Assembly: GCA_002683655.1 (NCBI GenBank)
Contig: NYTS01000003.1
Span: 20,764-61,115, forward strand
Origin: Deltaproteobacteria bacterium
Lineage (GTDB): Bacteria; SAR324; NAC60-12
DNA length: 40,352 nt
Reading direction: 5' to 3'
Each line of letters opens with the position of its first letter. Position 1 is the first letter of the stretch. A program made the translations under genes and the position numbers. Below the pieces are notes generated by a model that had not been told where the DNA came from, did no database searches, and was given only the letters and a program-made list of their open reading frames with translations. Below, piece by piece: positions 17,524 to 25,331 of the stretch.

Positions 17524-18513
17524 ATGAGCTACGCAGCAGCTAAAACGATCACAATTGACGAAATCCCAGTAATTGACGTACACCCGTTGCGATCTGGCAA
17601 CCGTCAAGCGATGCAGAAGGTTGCAAGAAAACTTCGCCAAGCAGCAGAGGGGATTGGCTTTTTTTACATCCGCAACCATTGCATTCCTTCTCAGGTGATC
17701 CAGCAGGCATATGCAGCGACAAAAAAGTTTTTTCAACAGCCGAAAGATTGGAAAAACCAGCTGAGGATTAACCATAACCACCATGGATTCCTAGCAGTCG
17801 GCCAAGCTAAGATGGAAAAGGCCACAAGAGTAGATTTGAAAGAGAGCTTCGTCTGGGGATTGGATCTACCAGATGGACACCCCGATCTAACGGAGGAAAA
17901 TCCTTTCTTGGGAAGAAACCAATGGCCTTCACAAATGCCTGAATTCAGAGCATCTGTTTATCCTTTTTTTGAAGCAGGTCTAGAATGTGGGAGAAACATG
18001 ATGCGAGCTTTTGCCCTGAGTCTTGATCTACCAGAAGAAGTTTTTCTGCAAGCGACTAATCGACCAATCACCCGTAGTTCTGTGATTTACTATCCGCCTC
18101 AACCGTCAGACCTTGGTGAAACTCAGTTTGGTGTGGCACCACACACAGATTACGGATGTCTGACTTTACTCTGGCAGGATTCAGTGGGTGGTTTGGAAGT
18201 GCAGACTAGGCAAGGAGAGTGGGTCACAGCTCATCCATTAGAAGATACTCTAGTGGTCAACGTGGGAGACCTGCTTTCTCATTGGACGAACAACGCCTTT
18301 CAGTCCACGCTGCATCGCGTGATCAACCGAAAAAATATAGAGCGCTACTCAATGGTGATTGCCTGGGATCCCAACTTCGAAACACTGGTTGATCCAGCAG
18401 AGGTTTTTCCAGAATCGAATTCGGTGCAGTATGAGCCTGTAGAATGCGGAGATTATGTGTTGTCGCGATTCAACACTTCCTTCAGCTATCGAAAGGCAGT
18501 GCAGTCAGTATGA
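17524..18513 (+). CDS. Isopenicillin-N-synthase-type Fe(II)/2-oxoglutarate oxygenase
   Basis: A 329-residue cytosolic oxygenase. The N-terminal non-haem dioxygenase domain starts IPVIDVHPL and has GIGFFYIRNHCIP. The Fe2OG domain has the iron ligands His207 and Asp209 in VAPHTDYGCLT and His264 in TLHRVIN, and the 2-oxoglutarate-binding Arg274-x-Ser276 in ERYSM. The intact R-x-S favours a 2-oxoglutarate-dependent enzyme over IPNS itself. Its TGA overlaps the ATG of the following permease gene (ATGA), so oxygenase and transporter are translated together. This suggests that it acts on the imported compound or on a derivative (inference). Confidence 0.9.
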   Translation: MSYAAAKTITIDEIPVIDVHPLRSGNRQAMQKVARKLRQAAEGIGFFYIRNHCIPSQVIQQAYAATKKFFQQPKDWKNQLRINHNHHGFLAVGQAKMEKATRVDLKESFVWGLDLPDGHPDLTEENPFLGRNQWPSQMPEFRASVYPFFEAGLECGRNMMRAFALSLDLPEEVFLQATNRPITRSSVIYYPPQPSDLGETQFGVAPHTDYGCLTLLWQDSVGGLEVQTRQGEWVTAHPLEDTLVVNVGDLLSHWTNNAFQSTLHRVINRKNIERYSMVIAWDPNFETLVDPAEVFPESNSVQYEPVECGDYVLSRFNTSFSYRKAVQSV

Positions 18514-19325
18514 GCGAACTTCGCAAACCACCCTTCCGTTCGGTCAAATGGTGGAATTCTCGTTGGTTTGACATCAGTCAGTTAGTGCTATTCTTCGGTG
18601 CTCTGATCTGGCTCACGCTCAATGGTGCTGCCCAGATGGGCTACAACTGGCAGTGGTACCGGCTCCCCAAGTATTTTTGGAAGGTCATTGACGGTGAGTT
18701 GATCTGGGGGCCTCTGATGGATGGTCTCTTCGTAACCCTGGAGATTGGGCTCTACGGCATCATCATTACTTTGCTGATTGGACTAACGACCGCCATGTTG
18801 CGCATGTCCCAATCCTGGATTGGGAATCTGGTTGCACAAGTCTATCTGGAGGTGATTCGTAATACACCGTTACTTGTGCAGATGTATGTGTTCTACTTTG
18901 TCTTTGCTCCGATTCTGGAGATTCCCAGATTCTGGGTTGGAGTTCTCTGCATCTCTTTTTTCGAGGGAACCTTCGCTTCAGAGATCATCCGAGCGGGTAT
19001 CCTGAGTGTGCACAGAGGACAATGGGAGGCCAGTACCAGCATTGGACTATCCCGCTGGAACACCTATCGATATATTGTACTGCCGCAAGCGGTGCCATTG
19101 ATGTTGCCTCCATTAACTGGAGTGTTGATCAACTTGATCAAACATTCAGCCATCGTCAGCGTCATTGCTGTATTTGACTTAACGACTCAGGGACTAGACA
19201 TTATTGCGGACACCTTCATGAGTTTTGAGATCTGGCTAACGATAGCTGCCATGTATCTGGGAATCACGATTGTGCTCTCTCTGTTGGTGAGCGTTCTCGA
19301 ATGGAGAGTTCGTGGTCGTCACTGA
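18510..19325 (+). CDS. Polar amino acid-type ABC transporter permease (first)
   Basis: A 271-residue inner-membrane permease of the HisM/GlnP type. ATG 18510 is chosen because it overlaps the upstream TGA; the open frame extends to 18444 but runs antiparallel to good coding. About five transmembrane segments follow a cytosolic N-terminus. The EAA loop that contacts the ATPase reads ASTSIGLSRWNTYRYIVLPQA. A strong terminator follows (19362), so this permease may be made separately from the binding protein, second permease and ATPase that follow. The other permease (20385) is presumably its heterodimer partner. Confidence 0.9.
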   Translation: MSELRKPPFRSVKWWNSRWFDISQLVLFFGALIWLTLNGAAQMGYNWQWYRLPKYFWKVIDGELIWGPLMDGLFVTLEIGLYGIIITLLIGLTTAMLRMSQSWIGNLVAQVYLEVIRNTPLLVQMYVFYFVFAPILEIPRFWVGVLCISFFEGTFASEIIRAGILSVHRGQWEASTSIGLSRWNTYRYIVLPQAVPLMLPPLTGVLINLIKHSAIVSVIAVFDLTTQGLDIIADTFMSFEIWLTIAAMYLGITIVLSLLVSVLEWRVRGRH

Positions 19326-19334
19326 ACCCAGGCG

Positions 19335-19389
19335 GCTTGTGGTTTAACAAGCTTCCTGAGAGCTTTCGTACGTTGCGAAAGCGTTTTTG
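19335..19389 (+). terminator. Rho-independent terminator inside the ABC transporter cluster
   Basis: GCTTTCG (19362-19368) and CGAAAGC (19376-19382) form a perfect seven-base-pair stem with a seven-base loop, followed directly by GTTTTTGT. A smaller hairpin (GCTTGT/ACAAGC, 19335-19352) precedes it. It lies 36 bases after the first permease and 90 bases before the binding-protein gene. Confidence 0.8.
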
Positions 19390-19478
19390 TAGCGGGCTTC
19401 CTGGGGAGAGTAGCCTATCTCCAGATTCGTTGACAGATTGCCTGACAACGATTTAACCACTCTTTTAAAAGAGGACGA

Positions 19479-20321
19479 ATGAAAGTCTTGAAAACTTCAC
19501 TAACTCTTCTGTTAGGCCTATTGCTGATGCTACCTGCATATACAGGTGCTTTGGCTGGAGAGACTCAACAACAACTGACTTCTGAAAGCGTTATCGAGAC
19601 GATCAAGAAGCGCGGCAAGTTAATGGTTGGCATGTCCACCTTTGTGCCCTGGGCGATGCGCAACAAGCAGGGTGAATTGATCGGTTTTGAGATTGATGTT
19701 GCCAAGAAGGTTGCTGAAGACATGGGCGTTGACATTGAGTTTGTACCCACACAGTGGTCCGGTATTATTCCCGCGCTAATTGCTGGAAAATTCGATGTGA
19801 TCATTGGTGGAATGAGTGTCACTCCTCAGCGTAATCTCACCATCAACTTCACCACTCCCTATGCTCACTCTGGGATGGGAATTGCTGCCAGTAAGAAACT
19901 AGCTGGTGATTTTGCTTGGCCAGAAGGGTTCAATCGCTCTGATGTGATCTTTGTTTGTCGACGTGGGGTCACGCCATGTACAGATGCAGTTGAGAAAATA
20001 TGGCCGAAAGCCAAGATTCGGCAGTTTGACGACGATACGATGGCCTTTCAGGAAGTTGTGAACGGGAACGCTCACGCCACGCTCTCCAGCCATCCAAAGC
20101 CAGTAAAGTTTACTTATCGTTATCCTGACGCACTCTACATGCCGACCACGGAAAACCTGTCCAAGGGAGATGAGGCCTTTGGAATTCGCAAGGGTGATCC
20201 AGATGCGCTGAATTTCTTCTCTAACTGGATTATGGTCAACACCAGTAACGGATGGCTCGAAAAGCGCCATCATTACTGGTTCAAGACGATGGACTGGGCA
20301 GATCAAGTCGATCAACAGTAA
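19479..20321 (+). CDS. ABC transporter substrate-binding protein, family 3
   Basis: A 280-residue periplasmic protein with a clear signal peptide (TLLLGLLLMLPAYTGALAG). Features of family-3 polar amino acid binders: a first lobe around FEIDVAKKVAEDMGV, the Arg118 of SVTPQRN that normally holds the ligand carboxylate, and TTPYAHSGMG. The second-lobe position where an Asp usually holds the ligand ammonium group reads NAHATLSSHPKP, without Asp. This suggests a ligand without a free alpha-amino group, or an unusual binder. Cys160 and Cys167 (VCRRGVTPC) could form a disulfide. GAGGACGA precedes ATG 19479. It is followed closely by the second permease. Confidence 0.9.
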   Translation: MKVLKTSLTLLLGLLLMLPAYTGALAGETQQQLTSESVIETIKKRGKLMVGMSTFVPWAMRNKQGELIGFEIDVAKKVAEDMGVDIEFVPTQWSGIIPALIAGKFDVIIGGMSVTPQRNLTINFTTPYAHSGMGIAASKKLAGDFAWPEGFNRSDVIFVCRRGVTPCTDAVEKIWPKAKIRQFDDDTMAFQEVVNGNAHATLSSHPKPVKFTYRYPDALYMPTTENLSKGDEAFGIRKGDPDALNFFSNWIMVNTSNGWLEKRHHYWFKTMDWADQVDQQ

Positions 20322-20384
20322 TTTATTGAACTCCGGTGGGGGAAGATCCTATAGGAAGCTTCTCCCGCCAGTGTATTTGATCGC

Positions 20385-21275
20385 ATGTCTCGATTTACCT
20401 CGCGCTATCGCTGGTCTTGGGTGGACTCAGTCGTTCTGTTGGGAATTATTGGGTTTTTTGGTTTCATCGGCTACCGGGTCAACACCGTGTTGGTCTACCA
20501 ATGGGAATGGGGCTTCCTACCCGGTTACTTGTTCCGCTGGGACGAAGAAACTCAATCACTGCTGCCAAATTTATTGGTCAAGGGCCTGCTGACGACACTT
20601 CGGTTGGCCTTCTGGAGTATCATCCTGGCGACACTAATCGGTTTCGTCACTGGCATGATGCGAACCAGCCGTCGGCTTTTTCCCCGGGCCTTCAGTCGGC
20701 TCTACGTTGAGTTGATTCGGAATGTTCCTCCCATTGTTTTCATCTTCGTTTTTTACTTCTTCATCAGCAGCCAGATCATCCCACTACTCGGCTTAGATAC
20801 CCTTGATCAACGCCTGGGTCCTAGTGGTCAAAGTGTGGTGGAGTTTCTCTTCGGTCCAGTTTCTTTGCTCTCAAACACTTTTTCAGGAATCTTTTGTCTC
20901 GCCCTCTTTGAAGCCGCCTATATAACAGAGATTGTGCGCTCTGGAATTCAATCCGTCTCAGTTGGTCAACGAGAAGCCGCGATGAGTATTGGCCTGAGTC
21001 GCTGGCAACAGATGCGCTATGTTGTTTTGCCCCAGGCTGTTCAACGGGTAATTCCTCCCTTGGCAGGTCAATTCATTATCCTGATCAAGGATTCTTCGAT
21101 TGTCTCATTGATCTCCATCCAAGAGCTGACTTTTTTGACGCTGGAAGTGGCCAACTCCACACAGCGTGTCTTTGAAGTCTGGGTTTTTGTAGCTGGGGTT
21201 TATTTTGTTTTGTGCTACTCCTGCGCGCTGATTTTTCGTCGTCTTGAAATGCGACTTGACTCATCACGTATTTAG
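20385..21275 (+). CDS. Polar amino acid-type ABC transporter permease (second)
   Basis: A 296-residue inner-membrane permease of the same family as the gene at 18510, with an N-terminal cytosolic segment, five or more membrane spans and the EAA loop AAMSIGLSRWQQMRYVVLPQA. It is a little longer, with an extra extracytoplasmic loop around residues 30-60 (GYLFRWDEET) and another near 135-150. With the first permease it would form the heterodimeric channel. It is 63 bases from the binding-protein gene and 20 from the ATPase gene. The start ATG 20385 lacks a strong ribosome binding site; translation could be re-initiated from upstream. Confidence 0.9.
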   Translation: MSRFTSRYRWSWVDSVVLLGIIGFFGFIGYRVNTVLVYQWEWGFLPGYLFRWDEETQSLLPNLLVKGLLTTLRLAFWSIILATLIGFVTGMMRTSRRLFPRAFSRLYVELIRNVPPIVFIFVFYFFISSQIIPLLGLDTLDQRLGPSGQSVVEFLFGPVSLLSNTFSGIFCLALFEAAYITEIVRSGIQSVSVGQREAAMSIGLSRWQQMRYVVLPQAVQRVIPPLAGQFIILIKDSSIVSLISIQELTFLTLEVANSTQRVFEVWVFVAGVYFVLCYSCALIFRRLEMRLDSSRI

Positions 21276-21295
21276 AACTAGGGGTTCACCTTGCC

Positions 21296-22048
21296 ATGAA
21301 TGAGAATACTCCAAATCCAATAATTGAGATGTCTGGGGTCAGTAAGTGGTTTGATGACTTTCAGGTACTCAAAGATGTGAGTCTGCAAGTTTTCTCTGGG
21401 GAGCGAGTTGTTGTCTGCGGACCTTCTGGATCTGGCAAGTCCACACTGATTCGTTGCATCAATCGGTTGGAGGAGCACCAAGAAGGACGGATCGTTGTTG
21501 ATGGTATTGAACTGGATCAGGATACTCAGCACATCAACAAGGTTCGTAGCGAAGTAGGGATGGTCTTCCAGCAGTTCAATCTCTTTCCACACTTAACGGT
21601 GCTGGAGAACTGCACGCTGGGCCCCATGAAAGTCCGTGGACTCAGTAGAAAAGATGCTGAGGCCTTAGCGATGGAATATCTGCAGCGGGTTCGAATTCCA
21701 GAGCAAGCTGCTAAATATCCGGGGTCACTCTCTGGAGGGCAACAACAACGGGTAGCGATTGCTCGATCTCTCTGCATGCAGCCGCGGATTATGCTTTTTG
21801 ACGAGCCTACCTCTGCTCTTGATCCAGAGATGATCAAGGAGGTACTCGATGTGATGATCGACCTTGCTGAGAGTGGCATGACGATGATCTGTGTCACTCA
21901 TGAAATGGGTTTTGCCCGCACGGTGGCGCACCAAATGGTGTTTATGGACGAAGGTCGCATTATTGAGCGATCACCGCCAGGAAAATTCTTTTCAGAGCCA
22001 GAGCACGAGAGGACCAAGCTGTTTCTGAGTCAGATCCTTTCACACTGA
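21296..22048 (+). CDS. ABC transporter ATP-binding protein, polar amino acid type
   Basis: A 250-residue ATPase, GlnQ/HisP size. All motifs are intact: Walker A GPSGSGKST (42-50), Q-loop VFQQFN (Gln92), signature LSGGQQQR (145-152), Walker B MLFDEPTSALDPE (166-178) and H-loop VTHEMG (His202). It powers uptake through the two permeases (18510, 20385) with the binding protein at 19479. It is followed after 36 bases by the HD-domain gene in the same direction, so transport and the downstream chemistry may share a transcript. Confidence 0.93.
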   Translation: MNENTPNPIIEMSGVSKWFDDFQVLKDVSLQVFSGERVVVCGPSGSGKSTLIRCINRLEEHQEGRIVVDGIELDQDTQHINKVRSEVGMVFQQFNLFPHLTVLENCTLGPMKVRGLSRKDAEALAMEYLQRVRIPEQAAKYPGSLSGGQQQRVAIARSLCMQPRIMLFDEPTSALDPEMIKEVLDVMIDLAESGMTMICVTHEMGFARTVAHQMVFMDEGRIIERSPPGKFFSEPEHERTKLFLSQILSH

Positions 22049-22084
22049 GTTGATTTTGCACAATTCGATTTTGCTTCTGAGACT

Positions 22085-22771
22085 ATGCAACCGAATTTTG
22101 ATGAATTTCTAGATTCTCCAAGTATTCCCAAGGATGTGATTTTCCTGCAATCAGACGGACTCCTGCATCAACCTTCCCCGGTTTTGCCAGCTTACGAGCA
22201 TTTGCCAGAGAGCCGAACTGCCATGGAAGAGTTGACCTCTGGGGAATGGAATGATCTGAATGCATACCGAGCTCGTTACAACCAAGAACAGCAGGCAAGA
22301 CAGGCTTTGGACATGCTTGCTGCTTCCAAAAACTCTCCGAGTTACGGATTTCGTGTAAACAATTACCGCCACTGTCTGCAGTGTGCAACGATGCTGTGTC
22401 AGGATGGAGCAGACGAAGAAACAATTGTCTGTGGGTTGTTCCATGATTTGGGCTTCATCGTCTGTCCAGACAACCATGGTGAATTCTCAGCTACGTTGCT
22501 TGCCAATTACATTTCCGAAAAGAATCTCTGGATGCTAAGGCACCATGCCTTGTTTCTTGACCATCATGCCAGTGGAAATTTGCAGTTGGATGCGAATGCA
22601 CGTGAGAGTTATCGAGGGCATCCCTATTTCGAGTATACTGCAGAATGGGTTGCTCGCTATGATCAAACCGCCATCCAAACCCAATACGAAACTGCTCCCT
22701 TGGAGTTCTTTGAGTCAATGGTCTATCGGGTCTTCACTCGCCCTTCTAAGGGTGTAAAGGTTCATTACTGA
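22085..22771 (+). CDS. HD-domain protein, PhnZ-like mixed-valent di-iron oxygenase candidate
   Basis: A 228-residue cytosolic protein. The HD metal ligands run His96 (NYRHCLQC), His120-Asp121 (GLFHDLG), His131 (DNHGE), His153 (RHHALF) and Asp193 (ARYDQ). This six-ligand H-HD-H-H-D order matches the di-iron site of HD oxygenases such as PhnZ, MIOX and TmpB-like enzymes more than ordinary phosphohydrolases; the inter-ligand spacing is my reading by eye. Those enzymes cleave C-C or C-P bonds of hydroxylated substrates. It lies directly behind the ABC transporter and is followed 9 bases later by an AhpD-like gene. The substrate is unknown; an organophosphonate or related polar compound is possible (inference). 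Confidence 0.7.
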   Translation: MQPNFDEFLDSPSIPKDVIFLQSDGLLHQPSPVLPAYEHLPESRTAMEELTSGEWNDLNAYRARYNQEQQARQALDMLAASKNSPSYGFRVNNYRHCLQCATMLCQDGADEETIVCGLFHDLGFIVCPDNHGEFSATLLANYISEKNLWMLRHHALFLDHHASGNLQLDANARESYRGHPYFEYTAEWVARYDQTAIQTQYETAPLEFFESMVYRVFTRPSKGVKVHY

Positions 22772-22780
22772 GAAATTTCA

Positions 22781-23356
22781 ATGAGTGCGTGGATTCACAT
22801 GGTTCCTCTAGAGGAAGCGACAGGGTCTGTTAAGGATGCCTACGAGCTTGCGAAGACCCCCAGTGGGACTGTCGACAACGTAATGCGGGCTCACAGTCTG
22901 CGTCCCCACACCATGGTGGGACATCTCAAACTATATCGAAGTGTTCTGCACCATCCTGAAAACAGTTTGCCCCTCTGGTTTCTTGAGGCTGTTGGCGTAT
23001 ACACCAGCTTGCTCAACGAATGTGTCTACAGCTACACCCACCACTTTGCCAACATGCAGCGTTTGTTGGAAGATCCTCAGCGGTCAAAAGTAATTGAAGA
23101 AGCACTGCGTGACCAAATGCCAGAGAAAGCTTTCTCTGGTAAAGAGCTAGCGTTGATCCATTACACCGGTAAATTGACTCTCACCCCTAGCAAAATCTGT
23201 GAGCAAGATCTGTTGGATGCACGTGAAGCAGGAGCTTGTGACGGAGAAATTCTGGAAGTCAACCAAGTCTGTGCTTACTTTTGTTACTCCAACCGAACTC
23301 TCAATGGCCTGGGTGTGCAGCTTGGTGTAGATGCCATTGGTTTCTACAAGGAATAA
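22781..23356 (+). CDS. AhpD/carboxymuconolactone-decarboxylase-like protein lacking CxxC
   Basis: A 191-residue all-alpha protein of the AhpD-like (peroxidase-related) family. The active-site region reads NECVYSYTHHFANM: Cys81 and the His87-His88 pair are kept, but the usual second Cys of the CxxC pair is Ser84. A standard dithiol peroxidase cycle is therefore not available, and it may act as a non-redox relative. It has no signal peptide. It starts 9 bases after the HD-domain gene and is the last gene of the transporter block. The C-terminal half (LNGLGVQLG) carries the second repeat helix typical of the family. Its partner role with the HD protein is unknown. Confidence 0.8.
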   Translation: MSAWIHMVPLEEATGSVKDAYELAKTPSGTVDNVMRAHSLRPHTMVGHLKLYRSVLHHPENSLPLWFLEAVGVYTSLLNECVYSYTHHFANMQRLLEDPQRSKVIEEALRDQMPEKAFSGKELALIHYTGKLTLTPSKICEQDLLDAREAGACDGEILEVNQVCAYFCYSNRTLNGLGVQLGVDAIGFYKE

Positions 23357-23533
23357 GCGGAGGATCAAAGATTTCCAAAAAGAGATAGATTTTTAGATAA
23401 CCAGCACATCAAAATCTCTCCTTAGACAACACGTCACTTTCGACACATTTTTCTGTGGTACGCTCCCCTGCATCCCCTCTGATTTTCCCTTCTAATCGCT
23501 TATACTCAAAGCATTCAATAGGATCGTCGGTTC

Positions 23534-23567
23534 AAAAAAGCCGTTGGGGAATCCAGTGGGTTTTTTT
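23534..23567 (+). terminator. Terminator hairpin just upstream of PRP4
   Basis: AAAAAAG precedes CCGTTGG (23541-23547), which pairs through two G-U pairs with CCAGTGG (23553-23559) around a GGAAT loop. It is followed by seven T (23561-23567). The A/T flanks make it bidirectional. It lies 178 bases after the AhpD-like gene and only about 6 to 41 bases before the PRP4 start, so it may end the transporter transcript or act in the PRP4 leader. A TATACT at 23501-23506 upstream could be a -10 box. Confidence 0.7.
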
Positions 23568-23572
23568 AGGCT

Positions 23573-24112
23573 GTGCACTCCTTTACTAATCAGCTTTCAG
23601 AGGCAGGCATGAATCCAGATGACTTAAAAAAACTTAAGGTGACAGGCAGTTGCGCTATGGGGGATTTGCAGGATGCGGATCTGCAGGGTATAGACTTGCG
23701 TGGTGTGAATTTGTTGGTTGCCAATCTAAGTGGGGCCAACCTCAGTGGGGTAGATCTTCGAAATGCTAACCTCAGTGGCGCTAACTTGCGCAACGCCAAT
23801 CTAAGTGGGGCAAACTTGTCAGAGGTGAATTTGCGGGTCGGTATCTTCCGCCACGAATACATGATGGATGATGAACTCTGCGCTGATTGGATTTATCATG
23901 AAGCAAATCTACGAGGCGCTAACCTAAAGGAAGCGAATCTCTCCGATGCTTTGCTCAATGAAGCGAACTTGGAAGGAGCCAATTTGCAGGACGCCAACCT
24001 GACAAATACGAATTTTAGTGAGGCAATTCTGAGTGAAGCGAACTTGGAAGGAGCCCTCCTAGTTGGAACTATCTTTGAAGATGCAGAAATGCCAGGGAAC
24101 AAAATCTTTTGA
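23573..24112 (+). CDS. Pentapeptide-repeat protein without signal peptide or caps (PRP4)
   Basis: A 179-residue protein from GTG 23573, or 167 residues from ATG 23609 (MNPDDLKKLKV), which I slightly prefer because AGAGG lies just upstream. The frame has a stop directly before 23573. No signal peptide is present, so it is probably cytosolic. Pentapeptides such as GANLSGVDLRNANLSGANL form two runs, separated by a 25-residue non-repeat insertion (residues about 88-112, with HEYMMDDELCADW). The cysteine caps of PRP1 to PRP3 are lost: the N-cap is SCAMGDL and the C-end EDAEMPGNKIF. It is clearly related in layout (KKLK..G.C) to the exported ones. Its function is unknown; a protein-binding or DNA-mimic role is possible but not shown. 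Confidence 0.82.
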   Translation: MHSFTNQLSEAGMNPDDLKKLKVTGSCAMGDLQDADLQGIDLRGVNLLVANLSGANLSGVDLRNANLSGANLRNANLSGANLSEVNLRVGIFRHEYMMDDELCADWIYHEANLRGANLKEANLSDALLNEANLEGANLQDANLTNTNFSEAILSEANLEGALLVGTIFEDAEMPGNKIF

Positions 24113-24154
24113 GTGGTTTGAGGTGAGATTTCGGTGTAATGAAAAGATTCGACT

Positions 24155-25144
24155 CTAGAGCCTCATTTGAGGAAAAAGTTTTGGAGGCAGGGAAAGTCTT
24201 GAGCATTCATTCATGTGATAACGATCCATCAACTCAATCTGGGTTTTTGTAAAAATCTCTGGCCAACTCCCACTTTTCCCTTGGCGGATGTGGTTCTTTT
24301 TGATGCGATCTTCTTGGCCATTGGTTAACTTCTTGGCATCTTCTTCATTAAAAGCCTGCTTCATCGCTTGAAAATTGCTGGCTGTCAAAACTCCTTTTAC
24401 CAGTTCGGTAGTCGGTTCCAATCCGATGAACTCAGTGACTCGGCCAATGCTCTTTTCGGGTTCACTGAGCAGCTCTTCGTAACTGATCCAAAGCAAATCT
24501 AGTGAGCCCAATTGATAGACTTCCCACCATGAATGGTACCATTCCCAGAATGAGCCTGACTCAACTCTGCCTGGAATCCACAGCTTGGTCAGGAAGTGAT
24601 CCCAGTTACCGTTATACTGAAAGCAGTGAGGCAGGTCGATGGTATGGTGATAGTGGCTGACAGCAGCATCCTTCGGGTTGCGCACAACAACGATTATCCG
24701 TGCACCATTCATGGCCTCACGTCTTGTTCCTCCTGTCCAAGGCGCCAGTTGGGCTGGAGCATGGGTTTTCAGTACTCGTCTGGGTGGACACCATTCAGAC
24801 TCAAGCGAGATGTTGAGGCCATTCCATCCGGTCTGCTCAGGATGCCACGATTCAAAAGCCTCTAATCCTTTGTCGGAAACCCATGCTTCTAGCCATGGAG
24901 ACATGTCCATTGGTCTCCGCACCTTCGAACCATCCCCATCAGCCAGCAGAGTCAGTACGATCTGCTGCATCCAGGTTGTTCCACATTTTGGAAACGTTGC
25001 GATGACAATGTCGCTGGATCGTAGGATGTGCTTTTCTCTCAACTCGTTTAGGACCTCTGTCTTGATGAACGGTGGATAAACAACTCCTTCATATATCATG
25101 GATTGATAATCCAGACTGAGATTTTCATGATTTTCTGATCCCAT
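24155..25144 (-). CDS. Sulfotransferase, PAPS-dependent cytosolic type
   Basis: A 329-residue enzyme that would move sulfate from PAPS to an alcohol or amine acceptor. The 5'-phosphosulfate loop is FPKCGTTW (51-58), and the catalytic His128 lies in LKTHAP. The 3'-phosphate binding region is RNPKDAAVSHYHH (155-167, with Arg155 and Ser163). The C-terminal loop near 282-296 (IRQGKSGSW) corresponds to the family R-x-G-x-x-G-x-W motif. It is a normal-length, soluble enzyme with no signal peptide. The acceptor is unknown. It converges with PRP4 and diverges from the SnoaL-like gene across about 190 bases. No PAPS synthesis genes are nearby. Confidence 0.9.
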   Translation of the reverse strand: MGSENHENLSLDYQSMIYEGVVYPPFIKTEVLNELREKHILRSSDIVIATFPKCGTTWMQQIVLTLLADGDGSKVRRPMDMSPWLEAWVSDKGLEAFESWHPEQTGWNGLNISLESEWCPPRRVLKTHAPAQLAPWTGGTRREAMNGARIIVVVRNPKDAAVSHYHHTIDLPHCFQYNGNWDHFLTKLWIPGRVESGSFWEWYHSWWEVYQLGSLDLLWISYEELLSEPEKSIGRVTEFIGLEPTTELVKGVLTASNFQAMKQAFNEEDAKKLTNGQEDRIKKNHIRQGKSGSWPEIFTKTQIELMDRYHMNECSRLSLPPKLFPQMRL

Positions 25145-25331
25145 CGTTTTTGCTCAATCGATTGAGGTGGTTGGAACATCAAATGTTTTAGATAGTTGAT
25201 ACCAGTCCAGACACCTTGGTTTCCAGTTTTTTAAACAGGCAACGGACTGCTGCATTTGCTTAATTTCTCTGGTGGATTTGGAGATCATTTAGTGACACTT
25301 AGCTTTTCAACCTTTCTGTAGGCCGACAGCA

